Origin: Pleurotus djamor
Lineage: Eukaryota; Basidiomycota; Agaricomycetes; Agaricales; Pleurotaceae
Direction: 5' to 3'
Assembly: GCA_029747585.1 (NCBI GenBank)
Contig: JAPEVF010001094.1
Coordinates: forward strand, 1 to 14,014
Length of the DNA stretch: 14,014 nt
This document shows positions 1 through 6,561 of this stretch, piece after piece. The notes below the pieces were generated by a model. The model saw only the letters and a program-made list of their open reading frames with translations. It was not told where the DNA came from and did no database searches. The position numbers were made by a program, and so were the translations under genes. The stretch's first letter is position 1, and each line of letters opens with the position of its first letter.

Positions 1-2
1 AA

Positions 3-218
3 ATCGCCCGCCACTATCGCGGCGATGTTCAGTATTGTCCGGAGGATGATGTTCACTTCCCCACCCTCAGCGTCGAACAAACCCTTTCCTTCGCGGCAAA
101 GATGCGCACGCCTCAAACGAGGGTGTCTGCCACCCGTGATGAACACGTTTCCTTCATAACCACGCTGACGACCACGATTCTCGGACTTCGCCACGCCCTC
201 AACACATACGTTGGAGAT
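3..218 (+). pseudogene. Fragment of a PDR-type (ABCG) ABC drug-efflux transporter, first nucleotide-binding domain
   Basis: The frame is open from the window edge and encodes about 72 residues typical of fungal pleiotropic-drug-resistance transporters. Visible motifs are GDVQYCPEDDVHFPTL (around the Q-loop), VEQTLSFAAKMRTPQTR, and near the end GLRHALNTYVGD. In this family that last segment directly precedes the ABC signature (VSGGERKR). PDR proteins are about 1,400-1,500-residue plasma-membrane exporters of toxic compounds, so only a small part of domain 1 is present. Homology stops at 218, where the large repeat begins; the frame runs 12 codons into the repeat and ends at TAG 255-257. The signature, Walker B and everything downstream are absent. 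The 5' part lies outside the window. The break is either a real rearrangement into the gene or a misassembly at a repeat. Family assignment is confident; calling it a pseudogene depends on the junction being real. Confidence 0.85.
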
Positions 219-260
219 GATAAAATGGCGTCGATCTGTCTATACATTGCTTATTAGCGA
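219..260 (-). repeat. Short repeat copy at the left edge of large repeat copy 1
   Basis: This is identical to 8608-8649, beginning GATAAAATGGCGTCGATC. It directly abuts the transporter fragment, so the edge of the 5.4-kb repeat and the edge of the short repeat are the same nucleotide. Confidence 0.9.
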
Positions 261-393
261 CTCCCTCCGAGAAAAACGAGACACAAGACTTACTGGGTGT
301 GAGATGCAGCAGCCTACTCCGTTCCTTCGCGTCGAGACATCTGAAAACGAAGTCTCAGCTTGATTTTTGTGGTAAAAAAGGACAAGAACTCAC
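236..393 (-). other. Minus-strand introns retained in copy 1 (293-236 and 393-341)
   Basis: These match introns 8682-8625 and 8782-8730 of copy 2 with identical sequence: GTAAGTC with ATAGACAG, and GTGAGTTC with TTTTCAG. The intervening exon is 340-294. Downstream of 236 only the first 17 bases of the repeated exon remain before the junction with the transporter gene, so any transcript from copy 1 has lost the exon array present beside copy 2. Confidence 0.5.
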
Positions 394-1308
394 GGAAAGC
401 TCAAAAATCGGGCGCGGCGGGAATCACAGAGAAAATGGGAGATGCGAGACGAGAGAAGTAGTGAGGATAGAAGGGAGATTCGACTAGAATAGAGACGTTC
501 TATGTGGACCAGACAGCATGGACGACAACGGAGTGGAAGGAGACGGCAGAGTACCGAAATGTTGCAAAGCGGAGAGGCAAGGGCGCGAGGAAAGGGGAGC
601 AACAAAATGGAGTCGATCCGTATATATATTGCTGTTCGGCGGCGACACGTACAACGTCCAAGAACGTCCAAGAGCGACGAAATTGTTGGGGAGGGACTTG
701 AACGTAATGGTAGGAGGACAAGAGTGGTGAATACCGGATTTGGGCAATGAAGTTGAAACTCAGCCAGTCAGGGGGCCGCTCGGTTTTCCCTTCGTTCGTC
801 AATTTTCTTCAACAAATCTGGGATTCAGAGTGTTGGGACGCTCGAATTTAGTTGTACTGGGCTGTGCGTACCAGTTTCAGAGAGAAATTCTGTGCTTCGG
901 ATCTGAGAAACACAAATAATCCTCGACTCCTGCTTCTCCTGTAAATCTCCTATTCTGCGTGCTCCTCCTCGTTCTGCGTCGTTTTCCACTCCTACACCAC
1001 CCAGCTATGCTGTCAGCTGGTAGAATAGGCGCCCATGTTTCGTCTCAGACATCCTCACAAGCGTGGTAGTGGGAGAGAATGGAGGAGAAGGAAACGAAAG
1101 GAAACACTGCACTCCTTCTCCTCCTCGTACCGTTCAACCGTTCTACTCGGTTCAAGGCCTCAGTTCGCCGCTCTTGGGGCAGGTCCCTGAGCGCCAAGCA
1201 CTCTCGCTTAGCACCTAGCCGACGTGGCATCATTCCCAATTATTTTTCTGCACTTCTTGGATGCCGTTTCTTCGGAAACGACGATAAACACCATCCTACC
1301 TGAATTCC
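394..1308. other. Region without a convincing gene, left arm of copy 1
   Basis: It holds the diverged short repeat (601-641), a tandem 10-mer (653-672), and a minus-strand stretch that is mostly open in copy 2 but frameshifted here by a 1-bp indel near 580-595. No ATG-initiated coding sequence with gene-like composition was seen. It separates the minus-strand structure from the plus-strand promoter, so it may contain a divergent upstream region. The counterpart in copy 2 is 8783-9698. Confidence 0.4.
601..641 (-). repeat. Diverged short repeat copy inside large repeat copy 1
   Basis: The core AAAATGGAGTCGATCCG followed by TATATATATTGCTG matches the array consensus with GAGTC for GCGTC. The minus-strand acceptor reads ACGG rather than ACAG, so the AG is lost. 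No GT donor lies at the ~59-nt distance seen in the array, so this copy is probably not an active intron end. A tandem 10-mer (AACGTCCAAG, 653-672) follows. Confidence 0.75.
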
Positions 1309-1316
1309 TATAAAAG
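1309..1316 (+). promoter_or_regulatory. TATA box of the plus-strand unit, copy 1
   Basis: TATAAAAG lies 161 bp upstream of the first ATG (1470). It is followed by a long CT-rich tract (about 1331-1450), a common arrangement at fungal core promoters. The box and flanks are unchanged in copy 2. Confidence 0.65.
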
Positions 1317-1330
1317 CCCACTTGGTTTCG

Positions 1331-1450
1331 CTTCAAGTCCCCATCATCCTCACTCCTCTTTCCTCTTCTACTCCTTCTCTTCTCTCTCTCCTCTTTCTCC
1401 GCTTCTGAATTCTCATCTCTCGTTCTCGCTCCCGTCTCTCACTCACTGCC
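1331..1450 (+). promoter_or_regulatory. CT-rich leader and likely transcription start zone, copy 1
   Basis: A strongly pyrimidine-rich run of CTCCTCTTTCCTC-like sequence directly follows the TATA box and ends just before ACAGCCCATG. Such tracts commonly mark transcription starts of fungal genes. Copy 2 equivalent: about 9721-9846. Confidence 0.5.
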
Positions 1451-1469
1451 TTCACTTCGACTACAGCCC

Positions 1470-2100
1470 ATGTCTCTCATCCAGTTACACTGGTGGTATG
1501 TCAGTGTTTCTAATCCTATCTATTAACACTTTACTGATCGTGGTTTATCGTCTAATAGTGAATTACTGATTGCGACCATACTTTGACTCTTGTTCATCAA
1601 TATCAACCTTCAAGTCAATAACCATCGCACGCGGAACGGTTAACACCACGGGAACAGTAATACCGGACTGCTCCCTCCATCCGTAAGTCTTGTATTACCT
1701 TTGATCTACTCTTACTGACCCTTCGTACTATTTCATCTAGTATTTTTCGTGCTCCTTTGAGTATTGACCACGGTACGTCAACTCAATCCAACTCTATACT
1801 AATTGCTTTTATCTCAGCGGCTCTCATAATCTAACAGAGTCTCAAATCGTCGGTCAGTCTTTGCCTATCATATAAGCTCACTTCCTGACTCTTGCATTTT
1901 CGTACTACATTATACAGTGATTACTGACCGCGGTAAGTGCACTCTCACCTCATCAATTCTACTAGTTACTCATTGCGTCCAGCTCACTCATTTCGCAGCG
2001 TTCCCAATTCTACTTTGTGTGAGTTCTCATTTTCGTCATGTTTCTCTACAAGTGTCGCTGACATGGTTTCGTAGACTCGTCCACTCAAGTCAATTTTCAG
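1470..2100 (+). other. 5' block of micro-exons and repeated small introns, copy 1
   Basis: Candidate introns are 1496-1558, 1683-1740, 1773-1817, 1853-1917, 1933-1998 and 2019-2074, leaving internal exons of 124, 32, 35, 15 and 20 nt. Branch sites are good (CTTACTGACC, ATACTAATTGC, CGCTGACATG). Three exon cores resemble each other: GAATTACTGATTGCGACC (1561), GAGTATTGACCACG (1759) and TGATTACTGACCGCG (1918). Their downstream introns also align, which suggests duplication of a small exon-intron unit. Copy 2 keeps 10 bases (ACATTTCATC-like) missing from intron 1773-1817 here. Coding potential is poor, so this may be a spliced 5' leader. Confidence 0.45.
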
Positions 2101-2235
2101 TGATGATACTAAATTCGTCACATCACATCATCCCCCACTCCCCATCCTCCAAAGTCACCCACCACCCGTCTCCTCCATCGTCGCCAGCAGTGCCTGGGAC
2201 GCCGTCCTCGTAGTTGTCAACGACGCCAAGACACG
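2101..2235 (+). other. Candidate coding exon, copy 1
   Basis: It is bounded by TTTTCAG (to 2100) and a GTACGT donor (2236). One frame is open across it and ends SSIVASSAWDAVLVVVNDAK. Copy 2 keeps the frame with one synonymous change (GTA to GTC, valine) and one proline-to-threonine change. A second, serine/proline-rich frame is open in copy 2 but has a stop in copy 1, so the first frame is more likely the real one. The next exon, 2322-2409 after intron 2236-2321 (branch ATATTAACC), continues it as RLVRMSLDCRHYSLRNRIGV in copy 1. Copy 2 lacks one base near 10811. Family not recognised. Confidence 0.4.
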
Positions 2236-2463
2236 GTACGTACTTACTCGCACCGAGTGCCTAGGCTCGATCACACACCTGGTACGTCATCCCACTTATT
2301 TTCTTCATATTAACCGATTAGCCTTGTACGCATGTCCCTTGATTGTCGTCACTACAGCCTACGGAACCGAATCGGTGTAAGGAATTTTCCTCGGCCTAGA
2401 AGACATTTGGTAAGTAGCTCTCGTCCGTCCCTCCGCCCTAGACTCACTCGATCACGATCCCAG

Positions 2464-2873
2464 GCACCGTTGAAAGTTGACCATAAGATCGACTCCTCGA
2501 TTGGTGGTCTTCAGACTCCCGGCCACCATCACAGCTCCGTCGTGGACAGCACCTCTGGTCAGGGTCCCCATACGAGTCGCTGGCTGCTTTCTTGCGGTAC
2601 CTGCCTGTGGGAAGGCAAGTTCACGTCCCAGTTCTGAGATCTGACCTCGTAAACTCACCCCAGCCTTGAAGCAAGCTTGCATCACTCTCGCCCCTCCCCC
2701 TCAAATCTCTCCTGTTTGCGTCTATCATCCATGATTACCTTTTTCGTCCAGGCATCGCCCGATTTGGTAGTGTGTTCCTTTTTTGACTTCAACCACAATC
2801 CCTCACTCTTCGGAAAGCGAGGATCTTGCTACGGGACGGAGACAGGGCGCATCGGAGTCTTGATACTTTCAAA
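2464..2873 (+). other. Two candidate exons with conserved frames, copy 1
   Basis: The first exon follows CCCAG at 2463. All three frames are nearly open, and the stretch to about 2720 looks identical in copy 2. One frame contains TPRLVVFRLPATITAPS and runs to AAG|GCAAGT at 2614/2615, a perfect GC-AG type donor. The second exon, 2752-2873 after TTTTTCGTCCAG, contains ASPDLVVCSFFDFNHNPSLF and ends at AAA|GTAAGT. The shared start ([ST]P.LVV) suggests the two are related modules. Copy 2 differences in the second exon are conservative (F to L, V to I). Exact exon limits and the joining phase are unresolved. Confidence 0.35.
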
Positions 2874-2941
2874 GTAAGTCGATCCATTCGCCGTTGATCG
2901 TGTTCCCAGGCGCTGAACTGATGGTTTTGATCATTTTCTAG

Positions 2942-3182
2942 ATAAACCCTTCCTAGAGATGATTCGAGGATACACGTTCACCAACGCGTTCAAACGCCTT
3001 GGTAACACTTTCGAACCAATAGGAACGGTTCAATGGACACCCTGGTAAGCCCTCGGGATCAGATTCAAATGCGTGAAAAACTGACCACCACCTTGTTTCT
3101 AGAGTTCCCCGACGCGCTCCGAAACTCGAAGATTACGCTGCAGGCACGGAGTACGACGGTTTGGCGTCTTGACCGATCAAAG
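2942..3182 (+). other. Two-exon coding segment, copy 1 (broken)
   Basis: Exons 2942-3044 and 3103-3182 flank intron 3045-3102 (58 nt, GTAAGC, ACTGACC, TTTCTAG). The frames contain MIRGYTFTNAFKRLG, then FPDALRNSKITLQARSTTV. A 10-bp length difference before the donor relative to copy 2 creates TGA across the splice junction, so copy 1 is interrupted here. The AFKRLG core resembles the [CF]ERL motif of later modules. Confidence 0.45.
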
Positions 3183-3930
3183 GTGAGTATAACCCTTTTT
3201 GATTTACTGCCCTTTGATGACCTGATTCGAAGATTTGAGTTGTTTTTGATCATGACCGCCCGGTGACCGCCCCAAGTCAAACCCGCGTAACCGAGTGTCA
3301 AACCGAACCGATGACTGTTCACAGTGTTTATATCAACTGTAAGTAACCGCCTAGTATTGGTTGAAACGGTTCTGGAACTCACCGTGACCTTGTCTCGTAG
3401 ATGATTGACACCACCCGATGAATGACAACTACGAAGCTGGCTTTGAACGCAGCGGCTCCCTGCTGCTCGTGCATAAAAGGTGAGCCTTATGACTCTTTGT
3501 TGACGGTGCTTCGTGCGGCTGAATCGAAGATTTCGGTTACTTACAGAAATGGCCGCCCTGTGAACCACCCGCGGTAGACCTACCAAATAACAGATCGGCC
3601 TGCCTTCGTAGGCCTTCCAAGATGATCACGGACGATGCATAAACACTCAGTAAGCACCCAATCTCGTTCCAGGTCGGCTTTAAACTCACCATGACCGCAT
3701 TTTCAGTTTCCCCCCACCCATCACCAGATGCTGTGATAGCGCGACGTGACTTGAATCCGACACGTTGGCGTGTTGATCCATGAGTTGTGAGTAAATGGAG
3801 TCTTTGTTGATTATGGTTTGAAGGGCTAAGCTTGAAGATTTGACTTTTGTAGCCGTGTCCGCCCGGTCGCCGCTACCCCACGCCAAATCTTGAATTCTTC
3901 GGTCCGCTTTAAATCGACGCCCTACGATCA
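3183..3930 (+). repeat. Three diverged ~300-bp intron/exon modules, copy 1
   Basis: Similar blocks start at 3183, 3480 and 3787 (periods 297 and 307 bp). Each starts with a GTGAG donor and continues through GAAGATTTG-like sequence to a CGCCC-rich exon start (ATGACCGCCCGGTGACC, AATGGCCGCCCTGTGAACC, GTGTCCGCCCGGTCGCC). The acceptor is TTACAG in block 2 and TTTGTAG in block 3, but reads TTTGAT in block 1, so its AG is lost (an earlier AG at 3232 may substitute). A second intron-like block per module ends alike at 3102, 3400 and 3706 (ACCTTGTTTCTAG, ACCTTGTCTCGTAG, ACCGCATTTTCAG). Copy 2 equivalents begin at 11592 and follow at matching spacing. Confidence 0.55.
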
Positions 3931-3964
3931 CTAGTCAGCCACGCTCGTATGACCATGGGTCACG

Positions 3965-4036
3965 CTTGGCCGAGTTTGCGAGCGGCTAGACCGTGTTTCG
4001 GCAATACGGACCATGGCTCGTGTTCTTGAGAGGTCA
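3965..4036 (+). other. Module M1 of the GRV-ER repeat, copy 1
   Basis: In one frame 3965-3988 encodes LGRVCERL, and 48 nt after this core the same frame encodes ARVLERS (4016-4036). Copy 2 reads LGRVFKRLG and again ARVLERS. The frame closes at a TGA just downstream in both copies, shortly before the GTAAGC donor at 4105, so the true exon structure is uncertain. Confidence 0.5.
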
Positions 4037-4177
4037 CCTTGAAATTCGTGACAACGACCGGGGAAACGCTTCCCAGCCACTCAACGAGTCTTTCTACAGT
4101 CGGGGTAAGCCATTTCAATGTCCTTATACGACCACTTGCTCACTTATGCTCGANTTTTTTCATTTTTTTCCCTTCAG

Positions 4178-4542
4178 CGCGGAATACTGGATGACTCACT
4201 CAAATCTTGATGGAGCGGTTCGTTTATGCTCGGACATCGAAGGTATGTCATTCATTCATCATCTAGTAACGTTGGGAAAGTACTAACACGACTATTCAAG
4301 GCACTACTCTTGGTTCTCCGCGCGACAAGCGACAAATTTTCGAATATCACCAGAACGCCGAAACGCTGCCCGCATCCAACCACACCCCCAAGCTCCTAGG
4401 TCAATCCGGCACCTAGGACCGAGTTTTCGAAAGGATAGGTGTCGATTCGGACAATCCCTGCTGGTCCCACCTGCCCAACCGGAATCTTGGTTTGCGGCGT
4501 CAAAACTGGAAGGTTTGGTTTGGTTCTTTTTGTCCCTGAAAC
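4178..4542 (+). pseudogene. Module M2: two exons with one shared internal stop, copy 1
   Basis: Exon 4178-4242 (after CCCTTCAG) reads YWMTHSNLDGAVRLCSDIE. It joins in phase across intron 4243-4300 (58 nt, perfect TACTAAC branch) to GTTLGSPRDKRQIFEYHQN and then NAETLPASNHTPKLLGQ. The frame meets TAG at 4414-4416, then continues open as DRVFERIGVDSDN and PCWSHLPNRNLGLRRQ to TGA 4537-4539, just before the GTACGT donor. The TAG occupies the position held by leucine or cysteine in the other modules, which points to a point nonsense change in a coding repeat. Copy 2 has the same TAG plus a +1 shift. Function unknown. Confidence 0.5.
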
Positions 4543-4600
4543 GTACGTCATACCATCGCCTTTATTGAGTATTGAGAGAGCACTGACACGAGTATTTCAG

Positions 4601-4841
4601 GCGCGAGGCTTGGATCTCCCCCCGACCGACCACAAAGACTGGAATAACGTCGTAACGCCGAAACACTGTCCAAGTCGAAGAACACAGTCGAGATAGTACG
4701 TCATGCGCGCAGGTGTGGCCGAGTTTTTGAGAGGATAGGGTGGGGTTTCGACAATTCGACCGTGGACGTCCTCCATGGTCGGAATTTTGAAAATGATCGA
4801 AAACGCTGGGAGAACGCCAGGAGAACGAGGGTATGACCTTT
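4601..4841 (+). pseudogene. Module M3, related to M2 and exactly 300 bp downstream, copy 1
   Basis: It follows intron 4543-4600 (58 nt, CACTGACAC branch, TATTTCAG). The frame reads ARLGSPPDRPQRLE, a TAA at 4645-4647, then RRNAETLSKSKNTVEI and CGRVFERIGWGFDN, then RNFENDRKRWENARRT. Aligned to M2 it shares LGSP.D, NAETL.KS/AS, RVFERIG and RN, with the same codon frame and the same 300-bp offset (cores at 4417 and 4717). The TAA aligns with tyrosine of M2 (LE-stop against FEY). Copy 2 keeps the same stop. A GTACGT inside the frame (4696) and the GTATGACC near 4829 are possible donors. Confidence 0.5.
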
Positions 4842-5135
4842 GTGATGTGTATGTGAGTCGTTTCTGGGCGGTACAGTTTGTGTTTACTCACTTGTCTTTC
4901 ATTTTCTCGGTCACCCCGCTAGGTAGATCACTCATTTTCTCGCTCGAACTCTGTCCGTTCTACTCGGGCATGATGGGTATGTGAAGGTAAGCTGCATGAC
5001 GATCTTTTGACATGATTACGAGAGACTGACAGCCGTCTTGTCGTGACCAGGTCCCAAAGACGGCACCTCGGAAAACCACTCGTGCACATGGAAGGACAAA
5101 GGGAAATGATGTATTGAGGGTATAGAAAACATCTG

Positions 5136-5208
5136 GTGAGTACTTATCATTGCTTTACGGGCTACGTTGTCCGTTTTGTACCAAGTTTGTGCTAACAGTC
5201 CCTCCCAG
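5136..5208 (+). other. Predicted intron near the 3' end, copy 1
   Basis: A 73-nt intron with donor GTGAGT, branch GTGCTAACA and acceptor CTCCCAG, immediately followed by CAG. The NAGNAG arrangement gives two possible ends (5208 or 5211) that change the downstream frame. It is conserved in copy 2 (donor in ATATGGTGAGTACTT, acceptor TTCCAGCAG). Confidence 0.6.
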
Positions 5209-5210
5209 CA

Positions 5211-5357
5211 GACCATCCTCTCCCTCTCATTCGCATCGAAACGCCAAGGCGCAGTAAGAAGACTCATAGGCTGGTATATGCGTGGGGCATGCTTGGTCGA
5301 GTATGCGAGAGGCTGGAGGCAGTAGCGGCGATGTTGTCGATAGGCGGCTCGGGGTAA
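5211..5357 (+). other. Terminal open frame with module M4, copy 1
   Basis: From GAC at 5211 the frame is open to TAA 5355-5357, reading DHPLPLIRIETPRRSKKTHR and then MLGRVCERLEAVAAMLSIGG. The core LGRVCERL (5292-5315) matches M1 exactly in protein but differs at GGC/GGT, GTT/GTA, CGG/AGG and CTA/CTG, all synonymous. Copy 2 keeps the frame (TAA 13773). If the alternative acceptor at 5211 is used, another open frame ends at the TAG in GGCAGTAG near 5331. The exon upstream of 5136 has stops in every frame that I can join. Confidence 0.45.
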
Positions 5358-5580
5358 GATGGCTAGTGGATCATCAGTAAGTGGATTGAATTTGTTTCGG
5401 AGTGGGTTGTGGTCACCTTGGATCGCGTTTTAGGGTAGGGAATAGCACGAAGGTTCAAGTTGATTGGTCGGGGTTGGGAGAGTGCGTGGCCGGTTCGAAG
5501 GAGTAGGGAGGTGTCGGTAGTGTAGTTAGCTACGGGCAATAGTTCCTTTGTGTAGATTACGCACCGAAGATGATTGAATG
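5358..5580. other. Conserved non-coding right end of the large repeat
   Basis: No coding frame is visible. It is G-rich and nearly unchanged in copy 2 (13776-13998). A GTAAGATGG at 5354 paired with CGCGTTTTAG near 5432 could be one more intron. A small inverted repeat GTAG-TTAG-CTAC lies near 5523-5534. No convincing polyadenylation signal was identified. Confidence 0.4.
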
Positions 5581-5756
5581 GATGTATGCGTGGGTTTGCG
5601 GTATGATATATGAGAGCTTGAATGAGGACGAGGAGCAGCGAAACTGTCAGTAGTTGGGCGTAAGGAGGAAGGGGGAGATGGGTGGGTGAGTGGGTGAGGA
5701 GGATATTTATGGCGGAAAATGAGCTTGACGTTGGGATCTAGATGCAAAGGCCATCC
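5581..5756. other. Spacer with no gene seen
   Basis: Begins where the two large-repeat copies diverge. Contains a GGTGGGTGAGTGGGTGAGG low-complexity stretch (about 5680-5700). Nothing else is supported. Confidence 0.4.
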
Positions 5757-6071
5757 TTATCTTAGTAATGACCGTAACACTAAGTCGTCGGAGCATGGAG
5801 AGAGCACGGCGACATGGGAGGGAAGGCGTGGGACATCCTTAGTTTCGTGGATCTCGATATCCAAAGGTACCACGAGGCCGAAACTTGGGCTGGGCGGTTG
5901 CCGACGTTTTCTTTTTTTGCCTTTGCGTTTCCCTTTACCTCTGCCTTGAGTGCTCTTTCGGCTCGGTTGTGTGAATCGTTGTCGTAAACTTACCACATCC
6001 ATCTGCACATTGTCCGACCAACACACCCACCCCCAAAACTCTATCCCATCTTCTTTGCTTGCAAATTCCAA
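5757..6071 (-). CDS. Hypothetical open frame with a basic, NLS-like tract
   Basis: On the minus strand a frame is open from a TGA at 6074-6072 down to TAA 5759-5757 (about 104 codons, no ATG at the start, so any real exon begins downstream or by splicing). A GTAAGT lies within it near 5990. The later part reads VVSLRQRFTQPSRKS, then the very basic GKGKRKGKKRKRRQ, then FGLVVPLDIEIHETKDVPRL. Its composition is protein-like and the basic run could be a nuclear-localisation signal. I cannot name a family with confidence. It lies in the single-copy spacer just beyond the large repeat and may be a fragment of a larger split gene. The plus-strand frame opposite is probably a shadow. Confidence 0.35.
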   Translation of the reverse strand: MEFASKEDGIEFWGWVCWSDNVQMDVVSLRQRFTQPSRKSTQGRGKGKRKGKKRKRRQPPSPSFGLVVPLDIEIHETKDVPRLPSHVAVLSPCSDDLVLRSLLR

Positions 6072-6561
6072 TCACTCGCCACTCGAGCTCCATAATACAT
6101 AACCATCCTGTGAGTCCTGGCTCTGAATCGCGTTAATAGGCTTCCCATGCAGTTCAACGCTCTCACAGCACTCACATCATGATCATGCATGCCCGGACTT
6201 TAGCGAGAAGAAGCCTAGAATGATCATTCTTTCTCGATTTGACTGTGAGTGAGACTGAGCCGACGACCGAGAACCCGAGGATATACGGCAGCTTGGGCTA
6301 ATATTAGAGGTGGGTCGTGGCTCGTTTGTCTTCTGGTGGGTCATTTTTAGACGGGACTCCTCTTACCCCTATCAGCTCAGGATAACTTTAAAGCTCTTCG
6401 TCGTACCATACCCTACATGTGCTAATTAACCGTGTAACTCATCAACAGAATTGAAACGGACCGTTCGGTCGTAGGAACAAGAAATTTCTAAACGGCACAT
6501 TGATAGGTTAACCTTTGCATCAGACTGGGGCACGTCCAACAGTCGAACGTTCGTACATTGA
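6072..6561. other. Spacer with no gene seen
   Basis: It is AT-richer than its surroundings, with stops in all frames and no repeat of note. GGTTAACC-like and ATCATGATCATGCATGC palindromic words occur but without context. Confidence 0.4.

Larger units (their letters stand above)
1470..5357 (+). pseudogene. Decayed modular multi-exon gene, copy 1 (unknown family)
   Basis: After the TATA box and CT-rich leader, the first ATG (1470) opens a 26-nt exon ending at a GTATGT donor. At least fifteen good introns follow on this strand, among them 1496-1558, 1683-1740, 1853-1917, 2236-2321, 2410-2463, 2874-2941, 3045-3102, 3339-3400, 3480-3546, 3650-3706, 4243-4300, 4543-4600 and 5136-5208. Several internal exons have gene-like open frames conserved in copy 2, and the 3' half contains repeated modules with core GRV[CF]ER[LI]. 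No single frame joins all exons: the first ATG reads only about 17 codons past splicing, and stops lie at 4414, 4645 and before 5136. The last open stretch ends at TAA 5355-5357, although a GTAAGA there could be a donor. I do not recognise the family. Alternatives are a spliced non-coding RNA or exons I have mis-bounded. Confidence 0.5.
219..5580 (+). repeat. Large direct repeat, copy 1 (5,362 bp)
   Basis: This segment recurs at 8608-13998 in the same orientation. The left edge is sharp: both copies share sequence from GATAAAATGGCGTCGATC onward, while the bases before it differ (transporter gene here, repeat array at copy 2). The right edge is also sharp: both end in GAAGATGATTGAATG, then diverge. 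I see no terminal inverted repeats, long terminal repeats, clear target-site duplication, or any transposase, reverse transcriptase or helicase. It contains minus-strand exon/intron structure on the left and a TATA-driven plus-strand multi-exon unit on the right. It may be a segmental duplication, a member of a dispersed gene family, or a non-autonomous mobile element. Confidence 0.95.

Noticed and set aside
2464..2685. Minus-strand 77-codon frame identical in both copies
   Set aside because: All frames are nearly open in this GC-rich stretch and splice signals favour the plus strand, so it is treated as a shadow.
4711..4765. tRNA-like A and B boxes (GGTGTGGCCGAGTTTTTGAG, then GGTTTCGACAATTCGACC)
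   Set aside because: The same words recur in other modules because they encode the GRV-ER repeat. No acceptor stem or full cloverleaf can be folded, so this is not called a tRNA or a tRNA-derived element.
219..5580. Helitron, TIR transposon, LTR element or LINE
   Set aside because: No Rep/helicase, transposase or reverse transcriptase frame, no terminal inverted or long terminal repeats, and no CTRR hairpin end were found. The A9 run alone is not enough.
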